From contig NZ_MTSZ01000001.1 in the NCBI RefSeq assembly GCF_002118315.1, positions 1,236,001-1,300,000 of the forward strand: a DNA stretch of 64,000 nt. The letters run 5' to 3'. Positions 35,782-44,514 of the stretch are shown piece after piece. The position numbers and the translations under genes were made by a program. Under the pieces are notes generated by a model. It saw only the letters and a program-made list of their open reading frames with translations. It made no database searches and was not told where the DNA came from. Source of the stretch: Kiloniella majae. Lineage in GTDB: Bacteria > Pseudomonadota > Alphaproteobacteria > Kiloniellales > Kiloniellaceae. How positions within the stretch are numbered: the first letter of the stretch is position 1; every line of letters starts with the position of its first letter.

Positions 35782-35816
35782 AAAAACAGAGGACGCGAAT
35801 TGCGCCCTCTGTTTTT
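35782..35816. terminator. Bidirectional rho-independent terminator
   Basis: Perfect 11-bp arms (AAAAACAGAGG at 35782-35792 and its complement at 35806-35816) surround a 13-base loop, which can pair partly (GCG/CGC). A-rich and T-rich flanks make it work on both strands. It lies between the convergent IMPase and iolG genes. Confidence 0.92.
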
Positions 35817-35838
35817 GTATTTGCTCTCGTTCCTGAGA

Positions 35839-36828
35839 TCAGACGAGTGAAACAGGGGCACCCGTTTTAAGGGACTCTGTTGCTGCATCAGCCAAGGCCT
35901 GAGCCATAAGACCATCGTAACCACTTGGCGAAGGCTTGGCACCTTGTTCTACAACGTCGATAAAGGCATTGAGCTCGTCACGGTATGCAGCCATGTAGCG
36001 TTCCAGGAAAAAATGCTGAACGGGATCTGCCTTAAACCCAGCAGACGTTGCTACTTCCACAGTAGTTTCGTGGACATTTCCTGCTCGAAGCATACCTTTT
36101 GATCCATGAACTTCGATGCGCTGGTCGTAGCCATAGGTTGCCCGACGCGAATTGGATATCTGGCAAACCTTGCCGCTTGCAGTCTTTAAGACAGCAAGCG
36201 CGGTATCCACATCACCAGCATCACCGATCGCGGGATCAACCAGCGCCGAACCAGTGGCATAGACAGAGACAGGTTCTTCGCCCAGAAGGAAGCGTGCCAT
36301 ATCAAGATCATGAATCATCATGTCCCTGAACAATCCACCGGATCGTTCAATATAAGAAACAGGGGGCGGCGAAGGATCTCTGGATTGAATCGTAACGATT
36401 TCAACATCCCCAATTTCCCCCTCAGACAACCGCCGCTGTAACGATGCAAAGCTAGGATCAAAACGACGATTAAAACCAATCATCAATGATTGCTTACACC
36501 CTTCAACAACCTCAAGACAGGAGCGAATTCTGTCCGCATCCATATCCACAGGCTTTTCACAAAAAACCGCTTTGCCTGCACGCGCCCCTGCTTCAATAAA
36601 ATCAGCATGAGTATCCGTTGAAGATGCGACAAAAACTGCCTGAACATCGTCTCGGGCCAGCATATCTTCAACCGAAGAAACCACGGCTCCTGTTTTTGCG
36701 GCTAATGATTCTGCAGCCTCAGCAAAGGCATCAGAGACAGTAACCAGATGTGCCCGACTATTTGCCACAATATTATCTGCGTGGAGCTGTCCAATCCGGC
36801 CAGCACCAATTAATCCAAACCCAACCAA
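35839..36828 (-). CDS. iolG: myo-Inositol 2-dehydrogenase
   Basis: About 329 residues of the GFO/IDH/MocA family. The N-terminal Rossmann motif is GLIGAGRIGQLHADNI (NAD), followed by the conserved FCEKPVDMDADRI with catalytic Lys, and GLFRDMMIHDLDMARFLLG with the active-site Asp/His pair. It oxidises myo-inositol to scyllo-inosose in the cytosol. A TTG start at 36828 is chosen because GGAGGT stands just upstream; the frame reaches another TTG at 36840. It is divergent from iolCDEB with a 210-base gap bearing IolR-type boxes. Confidence 0.92.
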   Translation of the reverse strand: MVGFGLIGAGRIGQLHADNIVANSRAHLVTVSDAFAEAAESLAAKTGAVVSSVEDMLARDDVQAVFVASSTDTHADFIEAGARAGKAVFCEKPVDMDADRIRSCLEVVEGCKQSLMIGFNRRFDPSFASLQRRLSEGEIGDVEIVTIQSRDPSPPPVSYIERSGGLFRDMMIHDLDMARFLLGEEPVSVYATGSALVDPAIGDAGDVDTALAVLKTASGKVCQISNSRRATYGYDQRIEVHGSKGMLRAGNVHETTVEVATSAGFKADPVQHFFLERYMAAYRDELNAFIDVVEQGAKPSPSGYDGLMAQALADAATESLKTGAPVSLV

Positions 36829-36841
36829 AAGAACCTCCAAA

Positions 36842-36885
36842 GGAACACATATTCTGAATTGACTTAAATATAGAATATGTGTTTC
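36842..36885. promoter_or_regulatory. Putative paired IolR operator between iolG and iolC
   Basis: Box GGAA-CACATA-TTCT at 36842-36855, and its mirror, read on the minus strand as GAAA-CACATA-TTCT, at 36872-36885. The two form a 12-bp perfect inverted repeat (36844-36855/36872-36883). Centres are 30 bp apart. The site sits at once upstream of iolG and serves the divergent iolCDEB promoter too. It fits the GGAA-N6-TTCC motif of S. meliloti IolR. Confidence 0.7.
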
Positions 36886-37038
36886 ATTATCACAAGAAGA
36901 AGATACGACATATTCAATACACCAAACGCAAAATTGAACATTGACCTCTTATATGCAAACAACGCAACGGCAAACAGAGCCGCGCGTTACAAAAAGGTCT
37001 AACAAGTCATAGAGCAGTAAGAAGAAACGACAAAAACC

Positions 37039-38958
37039 ATGACAAAACAATACGATCTTGACGTTATCACCGTTGGACGGGCTTCGGTTGACCTTTACGG
37101 CCAGCAAATTGGCGGTCGCCTGGAGGATATGGCAAGCTTTGCGAAGTCTGTCGGCGGATGCCCGGCCAATATCGCAATTGGTACGTCTAGATTGGGATTG
37201 CAGTCCGGCTTCATCACACGGGTCGGCGACGAACAGATGGGACGTTATATCCGAGAGCAAATGGCCCGTGAAGCCGTCGCCACAGATGGTATTATCACTG
37301 ACAAAAATCGATTGACCGCATTGGTGCTGTTAGGCGTAAAGGATGATGACACCTTTCCCTTGATTTTCTACCGAGAAAACTGTGCCGATATGGCTCTGTG
37401 CGAAGAAGACATTGATCCTGCGTTCATTCAGAGATCGCAATCGGTTCTCATCAGTGGCACACATTTGTCCAAACCCAATGTTCTCGCTGCAAGCCAAAAG
37501 GCTGTATCAATTGCAAAGGCAGCAGGCCGTAAAGTTATTCTCGATATTGATTACCGCCCCAACCTATGGGGGTTGGCTGGTCATGAAGCAGGTGAAGAGC
37601 GTTTCATAAAATCGGATCTCGTGACAAAACACCTTCAGTCTGTTCTCGCTAATTGTGATCTTATTGTGGGAACTGAAGAAGAAGTTCATATCGCGGGCGG
37701 CACGGAAAACACACTCGAAGCCTTAGAGGTGATTCGTTCTTTTTCTAACGCTGTTATTGTTCTCAAACGTGGCCCCATGGGCTGCGTCGTCTATCCGGAT
37801 GCCATACCGACAAATCTGGAAGAAGGCATCACAGGTCCTGGCTTCCCCGTTGAGGTTTATAATGTCTTAGGGGCTGGCGATGCGTTTATGTCCGGTTTTT
37901 TAAGGGGATGGCTCAAAGATGAAAGCTTTGAGACCTGTGCAAAATGGGCAAATGCCTGTGGTGCTTTTGCCGTTTCACGCCTGCTTTGCTCGCCAGAAAT
38001 CCCAACATGGGACGAACTGCAATACTTCCTTAAGGTAGGCAGCAAACATCGTGCTTTACGCAAAGATCAGGATATCAATCACATCCACTGGGCAACAACT
38101 CGACGCCCAGCAGACACAAGCCTAATGGCTTTTGCCATTGACCATAGATCTCAGCTAGAAGATATGGCAGATCGTGCAGGCGTATCTCGCGATCACATCT
38201 CTTATCTCAAACAACTCGCGGTACAAGCCGCCAGTAATGTCGCGCAGGGACGGCCGAACTATGGCATGCTTCTGGATAGCACCTATGGTGTAAAGGCCAT
38301 GTTTGATGCCGCAAAAAAACCCTTGTGGATTGGACGACCTGTCGAGTTACCAGGTTCACGTCCTTTGGATTTTGATCAAATCAAAGACTTGGGGTCACAT
38401 TTGAGCGAGTGGCCCGTTGACCATGTTGTGAAATGTCTATGCTTTTACCACCCAGATGACGAACAAAGCCTTAGGGAACAACAGGAGAAATCCCTTCTAA
38501 GACTTCATGAAGCAGCCCGTAACGTTGGTCGAGAGCTTCTTATCGAAATCATTGCAGGAAAAAATGGCCCTCTTGATGATGAGACGATATCAACAGTTAT
38601 GAGCAGGTTTTATGATCTGGGCATCAAACCCGATTGGTGGAAACTGGAACCACAAACCAGTACCGTTGCATGGCAAAATATCAGCCGTGTAATCGAAGGA
38701 AATGATCCCTATTGTCGAGGCATCGTCCTGTTGGGCTTAGAAGCCCCTGAAGACGAACTCAAAGAAGCTTTTGCCTCTGCGATATCTTCCCCTTGGGTCA
38801 AAGGCTTCGCGGTTGGGCGCACAATCTTTGCCGCAGCAGCAAATGCATGGTTAAAGGGCGAGATTGATGACAAAGCCGCAATTGCAGATATGGAAAATAA
38901 ATTCCGTCGCTTGACAGATGCGTGGGTAGAAGTTGAAACAGCAACACGCTCTTCATGA
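37039..38958 (+). CDS. iolC: Bifunctional 5-dehydro-2-deoxygluconokinase / 2-deoxy-5-keto-gluconate-6-phosphate aldolase
   Basis: 639 residues, two domains. Residues about 1-335 form a PfkB sugar kinase: VGRASVDLYGQQIGGRLED, GGCPANIAIGTSRLG and the catalytic GPGFPVEVYNVLGAGDAFMS. Residues about 345-639 are the DUF2090 domain (IDHRSQLEDMADRAGV, YGMLLDSTYGVKAM, WWKLEPQ) with aldolase activity as in other alphaproteobacterial fusions. It phosphorylates 2-deoxy-5-keto-gluconate and splits the product, so a separate IolJ is not needed. First gene of iolCDEB. A hairpin (38985-39021) separates it from iolD. Confidence 0.94.
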   Translation: MTKQYDLDVITVGRASVDLYGQQIGGRLEDMASFAKSVGGCPANIAIGTSRLGLQSGFITRVGDEQMGRYIREQMAREAVATDGIITDKNRLTALVLLGVKDDDTFPLIFYRENCADMALCEEDIDPAFIQRSQSVLISGTHLSKPNVLAASQKAVSIAKAAGRKVILDIDYRPNLWGLAGHEAGEERFIKSDLVTKHLQSVLANCDLIVGTEEEVHIAGGTENTLEALEVIRSFSNAVIVLKRGPMGCVVYPDAIPTNLEEGITGPGFPVEVYNVLGAGDAFMSGFLRGWLKDESFETCAKWANACGAFAVSRLLCSPEIPTWDELQYFLKVGSKHRALRKDQDINHIHWATTRRPADTSLMAFAIDHRSQLEDMADRAGVSRDHISYLKQLAVQAASNVAQGRPNYGMLLDSTYGVKAMFDAAKKPLWIGRPVELPGSRPLDFDQIKDLGSHLSEWPVDHVVKCLCFYHPDDEQSLREQQEKSLLRLHEAARNVGRELLIEIIAGKNGPLDDETISTVMSRFYDLGIKPDWWKLEPQTSTVAWQNISRVIEGNDPYCRGIVLLGLEAPEDELKEAFASAISSPWVKGFAVGRTIFAAAANAWLKGEIDDKAAIADMENKFRRLTDAWVEVETATRSS

Positions 38959-38984
38959 GCACAAGGGCTCATATACAACAAAAT

Positions 38985-39021
38985 CTATAAAAACGAAGTG
39001 TGTCATACTTTGTTTTTATAG
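38985..39021 (+). promoter_or_regulatory. Intercistronic AT-rich hairpin between iolC and iolD
   Basis: A 15-bp stem (38985-38999 with 39007-39021) has only one non-Watson-Crick pair (G-T) and a 7-base loop. There is no U-run after it, so it is more likely an mRNA-stability or processing structure, or an operator, than a terminator. Confidence 0.5.
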
Positions 39022-39056
39022 CTGAATAAAAATCTGCGTGGACCGGATTAAAACAG

Positions 39057-40904
39057 ATGAAGACAATACGATTAACAATGGCGCAGGCTATTGCAAATTT
39101 TTTAAGCGCTCAGAAAATTGAGATCGACAATAAAATCGAACCAATCTTTGGTGGTGTATGGGCTATCTTTGGGCACGGCAATGTCGCCGGTATGGGTGAA
39201 GCCCTTTACCAGGTTCGGGATAAGCTGCCGACCTACCGAGCGCACAACGAACAAGGGATGGCGCACGCAGCAACTGCTTATGCCAAATCATCCCAGCGTC
39301 AACGCATGATGGCCTGCACAACCTCTATTGGTCCCGGTGCCACAAACATGGTTACCGCCGCAGCACTGGCCCACGTCAATCGTCTGCCGCTATTACTGCT
39401 ACCCGGTGATGTTTTTGCCAACCGAAATCCCGACCCCGTACTTCAACAAATCGAAAATTTTGGTGATGGCACGATTTCCGCAAACGATTGTTTCAAACCC
39501 GTATCCAGATACTTTGATCGCATCACACGCCCGGAACAAATTATCCCGGCTCTTAACAGAGCTATGAATGTTCTGACAGATCCAGCAGATTGCGGCCCGG
39601 TAACCCTGTCCCTTTGTCAGGATACTCAAGCAGAAGCCTACGATTACCCGGAGAGCTTTTTTGAAGAAAAGATCTGGCATATTCGCCGTCCTGCCGCTGA
39701 TCCCAAAGAATTAGAAGTTGCTCTCGCGGCCTTAAAAGAGGCCCAAAAACCTCTCATTATTGCAGGGGGTGGTATTCACTATTCACAAGCGAGTGACACA
39801 CTTCAATCCTTTGCAAAGAAGCACAATATCCCGGTCACAGAAACACAGGGAGGCAAATCAGCTTTGCCTCACGATCATCCTTTGAACATGGGAGCAATTG
39901 GTGTAACGGGAACCTCTGCAGCAAACAAACTAGCTGAAGAAGCCGACCTTATCCTTGCCGTGGGGACAAGACTTCAGGACTTCACAACGGGATCCTGGGC
40001 GCTCTTTAAAAACCCTGACCGACGTTTCATCGGTATCAACGTGCAAAATTTCGATGCAACCAAACATCGTTCCCTGCCTTTGGTCGGTGATGCACAAAGC
40101 ACCTTACAACAACTGAGTGCCAAACTAGAGGGATGGACAGCGCCAAGTAAATGGTCAGCCTTGGGGCAAGACGCTTATCAAAACTGGGTAAATGCCGCCA
40201 ATAAAGTTACGGCCTCAACACCAGATCTTTACCCATCTGATGCGCAAGTCATCGGCGCAGTTCAACGTCAATCAAGCAAGGACAGTATTGTTGTCTGCGC
40301 AGCAGGTGGATTGCCGGGTGAGCTTCATAAGCTATGGCAAGCCTCAATGCCCGGGAGTTACCACGTAGAATACGGCTATTCCTGTATGGGGTATGAGATC
40401 GCAGGTGGTCTTGGTGTCAAGATCGCCACCCCGGACAAGGAAGTCGTGGTCATGGTTGGCGACGGCTCTTACCTGATGATGAACTCGGAAATCGCCACCT
40501 CTGTTCTTCTTGGACAAAGATTGACGATTGTCGTTCTTGATAACCGAGGATACGGGTGCATCAATCGCCTGCAACGTGGTACGGGAAATCCGTCCTTCAA
40601 TAACCTGCTGGAACATACAAATCATCAATCCCTACCGGACATCGATTTTAAAACTCACGCGGAAAGCCTGGGAGCCATCGCATCAAAAGTTGGCACAATT
40701 GATGAGCTGGAAACAGCGTTAGAACAAGCCCAAAGCAATGACAAAACTACCGTCATTGTAATCGATACTGACCCCCTGACATCAACCGAAGCCGGCGGAC
40801 ACTGGTGGGATGTCGCTGTTCCGGAAGTATCATCAGACAAAAATGTAAATTCTGCGCGTGAGAACTATGAGACCGCGCTCAAGCAACAACGTATCGGAGA
40901 TTAA
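39057..40904 (+). CDS. iolD: 3D-(3,5/4)-trihydroxycyclohexane-1,2-dione hydrolase
   Basis: 615 residues, a thiamine-diphosphate enzyme. The N-terminal PYR domain has GHGNVAGMGEALYQV, then YRAHNEQGMAHAA with the catalytic Glu. A central TPP_enzyme_M domain follows (about 200-340). The C-terminal PP domain has VGDGSYLMMNSEIATSVLLG and DNRGYGCINRLQ (GDG-N type ThDP/Mg motif). It opens the inositol ring to 5-deoxy-glucuronate. ATG 39057 lies after GGA. Second gene of the operon; iolE follows after 4 bases. Confidence 0.95.
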   Translation: MKTIRLTMAQAIANFLSAQKIEIDNKIEPIFGGVWAIFGHGNVAGMGEALYQVRDKLPTYRAHNEQGMAHAATAYAKSSQRQRMMACTTSIGPGATNMVTAAALAHVNRLPLLLLPGDVFANRNPDPVLQQIENFGDGTISANDCFKPVSRYFDRITRPEQIIPALNRAMNVLTDPADCGPVTLSLCQDTQAEAYDYPESFFEEKIWHIRRPAADPKELEVALAALKEAQKPLIIAGGGIHYSQASDTLQSFAKKHNIPVTETQGGKSALPHDHPLNMGAIGVTGTSAANKLAEEADLILAVGTRLQDFTTGSWALFKNPDRRFIGINVQNFDATKHRSLPLVGDAQSTLQQLSAKLEGWTAPSKWSALGQDAYQNWVNAANKVTASTPDLYPSDAQVIGAVQRQSSKDSIVVCAAGGLPGELHKLWQASMPGSYHVEYGYSCMGYEIAGGLGVKIATPDKEVVVMVGDGSYLMMNSEIATSVLLGQRLTIVVLDNRGYGCINRLQRGTGNPSFNNLLEHTNHQSLPDIDFKTHAESLGAIASKVGTIDELETALEQAQSNDKTTVIVIDTDPLTSTEAGGHWWDVAVPEVSSDKNVNSARENYETALKQQRIGD

Positions 40905-40908
40905 ATTT

Positions 40909-41805
40909 ATGACCATTCGTATTGGTGCCAATCCTATTGGCTGGTCAAACGATGATATGACTGAACTGGGTGGACACATTCCGCTCGAACAATGTCTTCG
41001 AGAAGCACAGGAAGCCGGTTTCGTTGGCATGGAACTTGGCAATAAATTTCCGCGCAAAAGCGCAACATTAAAGGCCACGCTTGCTGAATACGGGCACAGC
41101 CTTGTATCCGGCTGGTATTCTTCTGAATTGTTAATCCGCAGTGTCGAAGATGAACTTATGAACCTGCGCCCTCACCTTGATCTTCTTAAAGGGTGTGACG
41201 CAAATGTTCTGGTTTTTGCCGAGACATCAAATGCTATTCACGGCGATATCGACACTCCCCTCTCCAAACGACCTATCCTACAAGATGAAGATTGGGTCGA
41301 ATTTGGAAAACGCGTTACAGAGGTTGGCGATGCAACCTTGGCTGAAGGTGTTCGCCTTGTGTATCACCACCACATGGGCACAATCGTGCAGTCTGAAGAA
41401 GACATTCACAACTTTATGCACGTTACCGGTCCATCGGTACATTTACTTCTGGATACAGGGCATGCAACCTGGGGCGGCGCAGCCCCTGCAGTACTTGCTG
41501 CGCGCTACAAGAACCGGATCAGTCATGTGCACACGAAAGACGTGCGTCCCGAAATTATGAAAAAAGCTGCTGATGAGAATATGAGCTTCCTGGAGGCCGT
41601 CATTGCCGGTGTCTATACAGTCCCTGGCGATGGCATGATTGACTTTGCAAAAACTTTAAAAGAACTCCGGGGATATCAAGGCTGGGTTGTTGTTGAGGCT
41701 GAGCAGTACTCAGATAAGATTTCAGCACTTTCATTTGCCAAACTGGGTTATGCTAATTTGGTTGGCTATCTGCAAGAAGCAGGTTTGCTTGAAGAAACAG
41801 CGTGA
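40909..41805 (+). CDS. iolE: myo-Inosose-2 dehydratase
   Basis: 298 residues, a TIM barrel of the AP-endonuclease-2 superfamily. It begins MTIRIGANPIGWSNDDMTEL, typical for IolE, with the metal-binding stretches VYHHHMGTIVQSEEDI, LLLDTGHATWGG, SHVHTKDVRP and VVVEAEQYSD. It dehydrates scyllo-inosose to the trihydroxycyclohexanedione used by IolD. The frame is open further upstream, but ATG 40909 has GGAGA eight bases before it and gives the family N-terminus. Confidence 0.95.
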   Translation: MTIRIGANPIGWSNDDMTELGGHIPLEQCLREAQEAGFVGMELGNKFPRKSATLKATLAEYGHSLVSGWYSSELLIRSVEDELMNLRPHLDLLKGCDANVLVFAETSNAIHGDIDTPLSKRPILQDEDWVEFGKRVTEVGDATLAEGVRLVYHHHMGTIVQSEEDIHNFMHVTGPSVHLLLDTGHATWGGAAPAVLAARYKNRISHVHTKDVRPEIMKKAADENMSFLEAVIAGVYTVPGDGMIDFAKTLKELRGYQGWVVVEAEQYSDKISALSFAKLGYANLVGYLQEAGLLEETA

Positions 41806-41863
41806 AACCTGATACACCCATGATCAAATTTAGGCGCCCAAACTTAACAGTACGAGAAATTAG

Positions 41864-42676
41864 ATGAGCCACTTACTTGTAAAACCATCAGCACCGGATC
41901 AAAACGGCAAGGTGATCGAAATCACCCCCGATAGTGCTGGTTGGGAATATGTTGGCTTTAACGTACACAAGCTTGCAAAAGATCAAACCCTATCGGAACA
42001 GGCAACTAACCGAGAAACCTGTCTCGTTTTTGTGTCTGGCAAAGGAAAAGTCAGTGTCGATGATCAGGATTTTGGTTCTCTCGGTGAACGCATGTCCCCT
42101 TTCGAAGGAGATCCTTGGTCCGTTTATATCCCAGGGGGATGCACATGGTCTTTAATCGCAGAGACTGATGTAGAATTGGCAGTTTGCTCTGCCCCCGTAA
42201 CATCAAATCCTGAGGAACGTTTAAAACCGCGTGTTATCTCGCCAGAACAAGCAAGCAGGGAAACCCGCGGGGAAGGAACGAATGTTCGCCATGTAGCCAA
42301 CATTCTACCAGAGACCGCCCCCGCGGACAGCTTGCTTGTCGTTGAGGTCATAACACCCGGTGGACACTGGTCTTCCTACCCCCCTCACAAGCACGATCAG
42401 GATGCGCTGCCAAATGAATCATTGCTGGAAGAAACCTATTACCATCGTCTCAATCCTTCACAGGGTTTTGCCTTCCAGCGTGTCTACACAGATGACAGAT
42501 CATTGGATGAAACCTTTGCCGTAGAAGATGGTAATGTGGTTTTAGTACCGGAAGGCTATCACCCTTGCGGCGCACCTCATGGTTACGATCTCTATTATCT
42601 CAATGTAATGGCCGGCCCCAAACGTGTCTGGAAATTCCATAACGACCCGGCTCATGAATGGATGCTGGAATCATAG
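41864..42676 (+). CDS. iolB: 5-Deoxy-glucuronate isomerase
   Basis: 270 residues, a double cupin of the IolB/KduI family. Key segments: WEYVGFNVHKLAKDQTL, then TPGGHWSSYPPHKHDQD with metal-binding His residues, EETYYHRLNPSQGFAFQRVY, and GYHPCGAPHGYDLYYLNVMA. It turns 5-deoxy-glucuronate into 2-deoxy-5-keto-gluconate, the IolC substrate. Last gene of iolCDEB. The pathway lacks an iolA (mmsA) in this window, which would sit elsewhere. The only hairpin after it is a weak AGGA/TCCT. Confidence 0.94.
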   Translation: MSHLLVKPSAPDQNGKVIEITPDSAGWEYVGFNVHKLAKDQTLSEQATNRETCLVFVSGKGKVSVDDQDFGSLGERMSPFEGDPWSVYIPGGCTWSLIAETDVELAVCSAPVTSNPEERLKPRVISPEQASRETRGEGTNVRHVANILPETAPADSLLVVEVITPGGHWSSYPPHKHDQDALPNESLLEETYYHRLNPSQGFAFQRVYTDDRSLDETFAVEDGNVVLVPEGYHPCGAPHGYDLYYLNVMAGPKRVWKFHNDPAHEWMLES

Positions 42677-42742
42677 GAATTTAATCCTCTTTTATTGAAG
42701 CAATAACAAAGCACCTCCACAACATACTTAACATTTTTGAAA

Positions 42743-42803
42743 CCTCTCCATTCATACAATCGCATGTAGCTTATAATTTAAAAGGCATGCACGAATGGAG
42801 AGG
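42743..42803 (+). promoter_or_regulatory. Inverted repeat able to sequester the start codon of the next gene
   Basis: CCTCTCCATTC at 42743-42753 is exactly complementary to 42793-42803, which contains the start codon ATG (42795). An RNA hairpin with a 39-base loop would hide the start. Between the arms is an AT-rich stretch with a possible -10 element (TATAAT around 42772), so both arms are on the mRNA only if transcription begins before 42743. Confidence 0.4.
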
Positions 42804-43559
42804 CTTCTTTTATATAAATTAGCTATCTGTGCTTATTTCATCCTAACCAGTTTCACCCGAGCAGTTTCCGCGGAAACACTCTATTTAGTGAACGATGATT
42901 TCCCGCCCTATAACAGTGCCTCCCTTTTAAAAGGTGGCCTAGCAACTGACATTGTTACAACAGCCCTAAAACGTGCTGGCTATGAAACAAGAATAGAATT
43001 TTTGCCCTGGTCGAGAGCTCTAAAATACGCAAAAACAGGCCGAGCAGACGGTGTTTTAGGGGCTTGGCATACAGAAGAACGTGCGAAAAATTATCTCTAT
43101 AGCACCCCTTTATTGAATAGCAAGTTACGATTGGTAAAGTTAACGGCCAAAGAAATAACCATAGAAAATCTTGAGGCACTCTCTGTTTATTCCATCGGTT
43201 TGCTTAGAAACTATGCCTATGAACTTCCTGTTGCATATGAAGACACCAATACGACAGTCATTAATGATTTCTATCAAGGATTGGAACTATTGCGACGCGG
43301 TCGAATTGATCTGTTACCAGAAGAAGAAAACGTCGCCCGTCATCAGTTGCAAAAAATTTACCCCAAATGGGATGAAATCTATAACTTCGCCGGCCCTGTT
43401 CTGGGGCATAAAGCGTTACATTTTGTAATCAGTAAAAAGCGTAAGGATGCAGATACAATTATTCGGCGTTTTAATGAGGCACTCGCGCAGATCAAAAGCG
43501 ACGGAACATTAGCGCAAATTTATCGAGATCATAATATTCCTCCTCCTGACGACCTGTGA
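42795..43559 (+). CDS. Family-3-type periplasmic solute-binding protein (orphan)
   Basis: 254 residues. The signal peptide is MERLLLYKLAICAYFILTSF with a cut near VSA. The mature part starts ETLYLVNDDFPPYNSASLLK, with GLATDIVTTALKRAGYE, then FLPWSRALKYAKTGRADGVL as in polar-amino-acid-binding proteins. It ends LAQIYRDHNIPP. No permease genes adjoin it, so it may be a receptor or accessory protein rather than a transporter part. It resembles the gene at 5263 in kind. Ligand unknown. Confidence 0.75.
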   Translation: MERLLLYKLAICAYFILTSFTRAVSAETLYLVNDDFPPYNSASLLKGGLATDIVTTALKRAGYETRIEFLPWSRALKYAKTGRADGVLGAWHTEERAKNYLYSTPLLNSKLRLVKLTAKEITIENLEALSVYSIGLLRNYAYELPVAYEDTNTTVINDFYQGLELLRRGRIDLLPEEENVARHQLQKIYPKWDEIYNFAGPVLGHKALHFVISKKRKDADTIIRRFNEALAQIKSDGTLAQIYRDHNIPPPDDL

Positions 43560-43653
43560 TAATTCCCCTTACGAGAAGGTAGATCATAATTTTCAGTAAG
43601 AGTTACACTTCCCAGAAAGATCACACATTTCTAGCATCACAAAGAAATAGAAA

Positions 43654-44319
43654 CTAAAGACAAGACCACAGCGAAGCAGGCGCAATCCTGATTCCACCCT
43701 GGATTTTATCAGCCCGTTTTTGCACATTCTGACTAGGTCGGGCAGCATTCCGAGACAGTGGGTTTGGTAGTACCGCGGCAAGGCGTGCTGACTGCCCCCG
43801 TGTCAAACCTTTCGCTTTTCTGTTAAAATGGTTTTGCGCAGCAGCCTCTGCACCATAAATCCCGTCACCAAATTCAGCGATATTCAAATAGAGCTCCAGA
43901 ATTCGTCGCTTTGGCAGCAATGTTTCCAACATCAGAGTAATCGGAATCTCAAGAACCTTTCGAACCTTGCTGCGTGAGGGCCAGAGAAACAGGTTCTTTG
44001 CTGTCTGCATAGAAATCGTGCTGGCCCCGCGCGAAGCTGTTCCTGTATGAACCACCTCTTCCCAGACGATCTCTAGTTGTTTCCAATCAAAACCCGTATG
44101 ATCGCAAAACCGTTGATCTTCAGAAACCAAAACTGCTTTCACCAGGCTTGGCGAGATATCTTCCAACTCGACAAAATCATATTGCATCGGTGTATCCCTA
44201 AGCAACATAAGGGGCGTCGCCAAAGGGGGAAACACCCGATACAACAGGATGATTCCAAGAGGCAGGATTAGCTCGACAAAGACGCTCGCCCACACAAGCC
44301 AACGGAGGAAAATTCTCAT
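43654..44319 (-). CDS. mtgA: Monofunctional biosynthetic peptidoglycan transglycosylase
   Basis: 221 residues. One N-terminal membrane anchor (VWASVFVELILPLGIILLYR) is followed by a GT51 domain: VSEDQRFCDHTGFDW with the catalytic Glu, RGASTISMQTAKNLFLW, KRRILELYLNIAEFG and GIYGAEAAAQNHFN. It polymerises lipid II glycan strands in the periplasm. The absence of a transpeptidase domain and the usual length fit MtgA. The gene stands alone. Confidence 0.95.
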   Translation of the reverse strand: MRIFLRWLVWASVFVELILPLGIILLYRVFPPLATPLMLLRDTPMQYDFVELEDISPSLVKAVLVSEDQRFCDHTGFDWKQLEIVWEEVVHTGTASRGASTISMQTAKNLFLWPSRSKVRKVLEIPITLMLETLLPKRRILELYLNIAEFGDGIYGAEAAAQNHFNRKAKGLTRGQSARLAAVLPNPLSRNAARPSQNVQKRADKIQGGIRIAPASLWSCL

Positions 44320-44514
44320 TTATTTACACTTGCCCATAGGAAGAGGTTTTAAACCTGCTCGTCAAACATGCAGCTCATCAGCGTTCGTTCCAATGAGTGT
44401 AATGATCTCTGCAAAAGGGGCAAGAAGCTTCACACCTAGAGTTTTCTTTATACCATTGTGCTAAACGCACAGGCCATACTCAGCAAGTTCCTTTTGTTTC
44501 TTGTATTTCACCCT

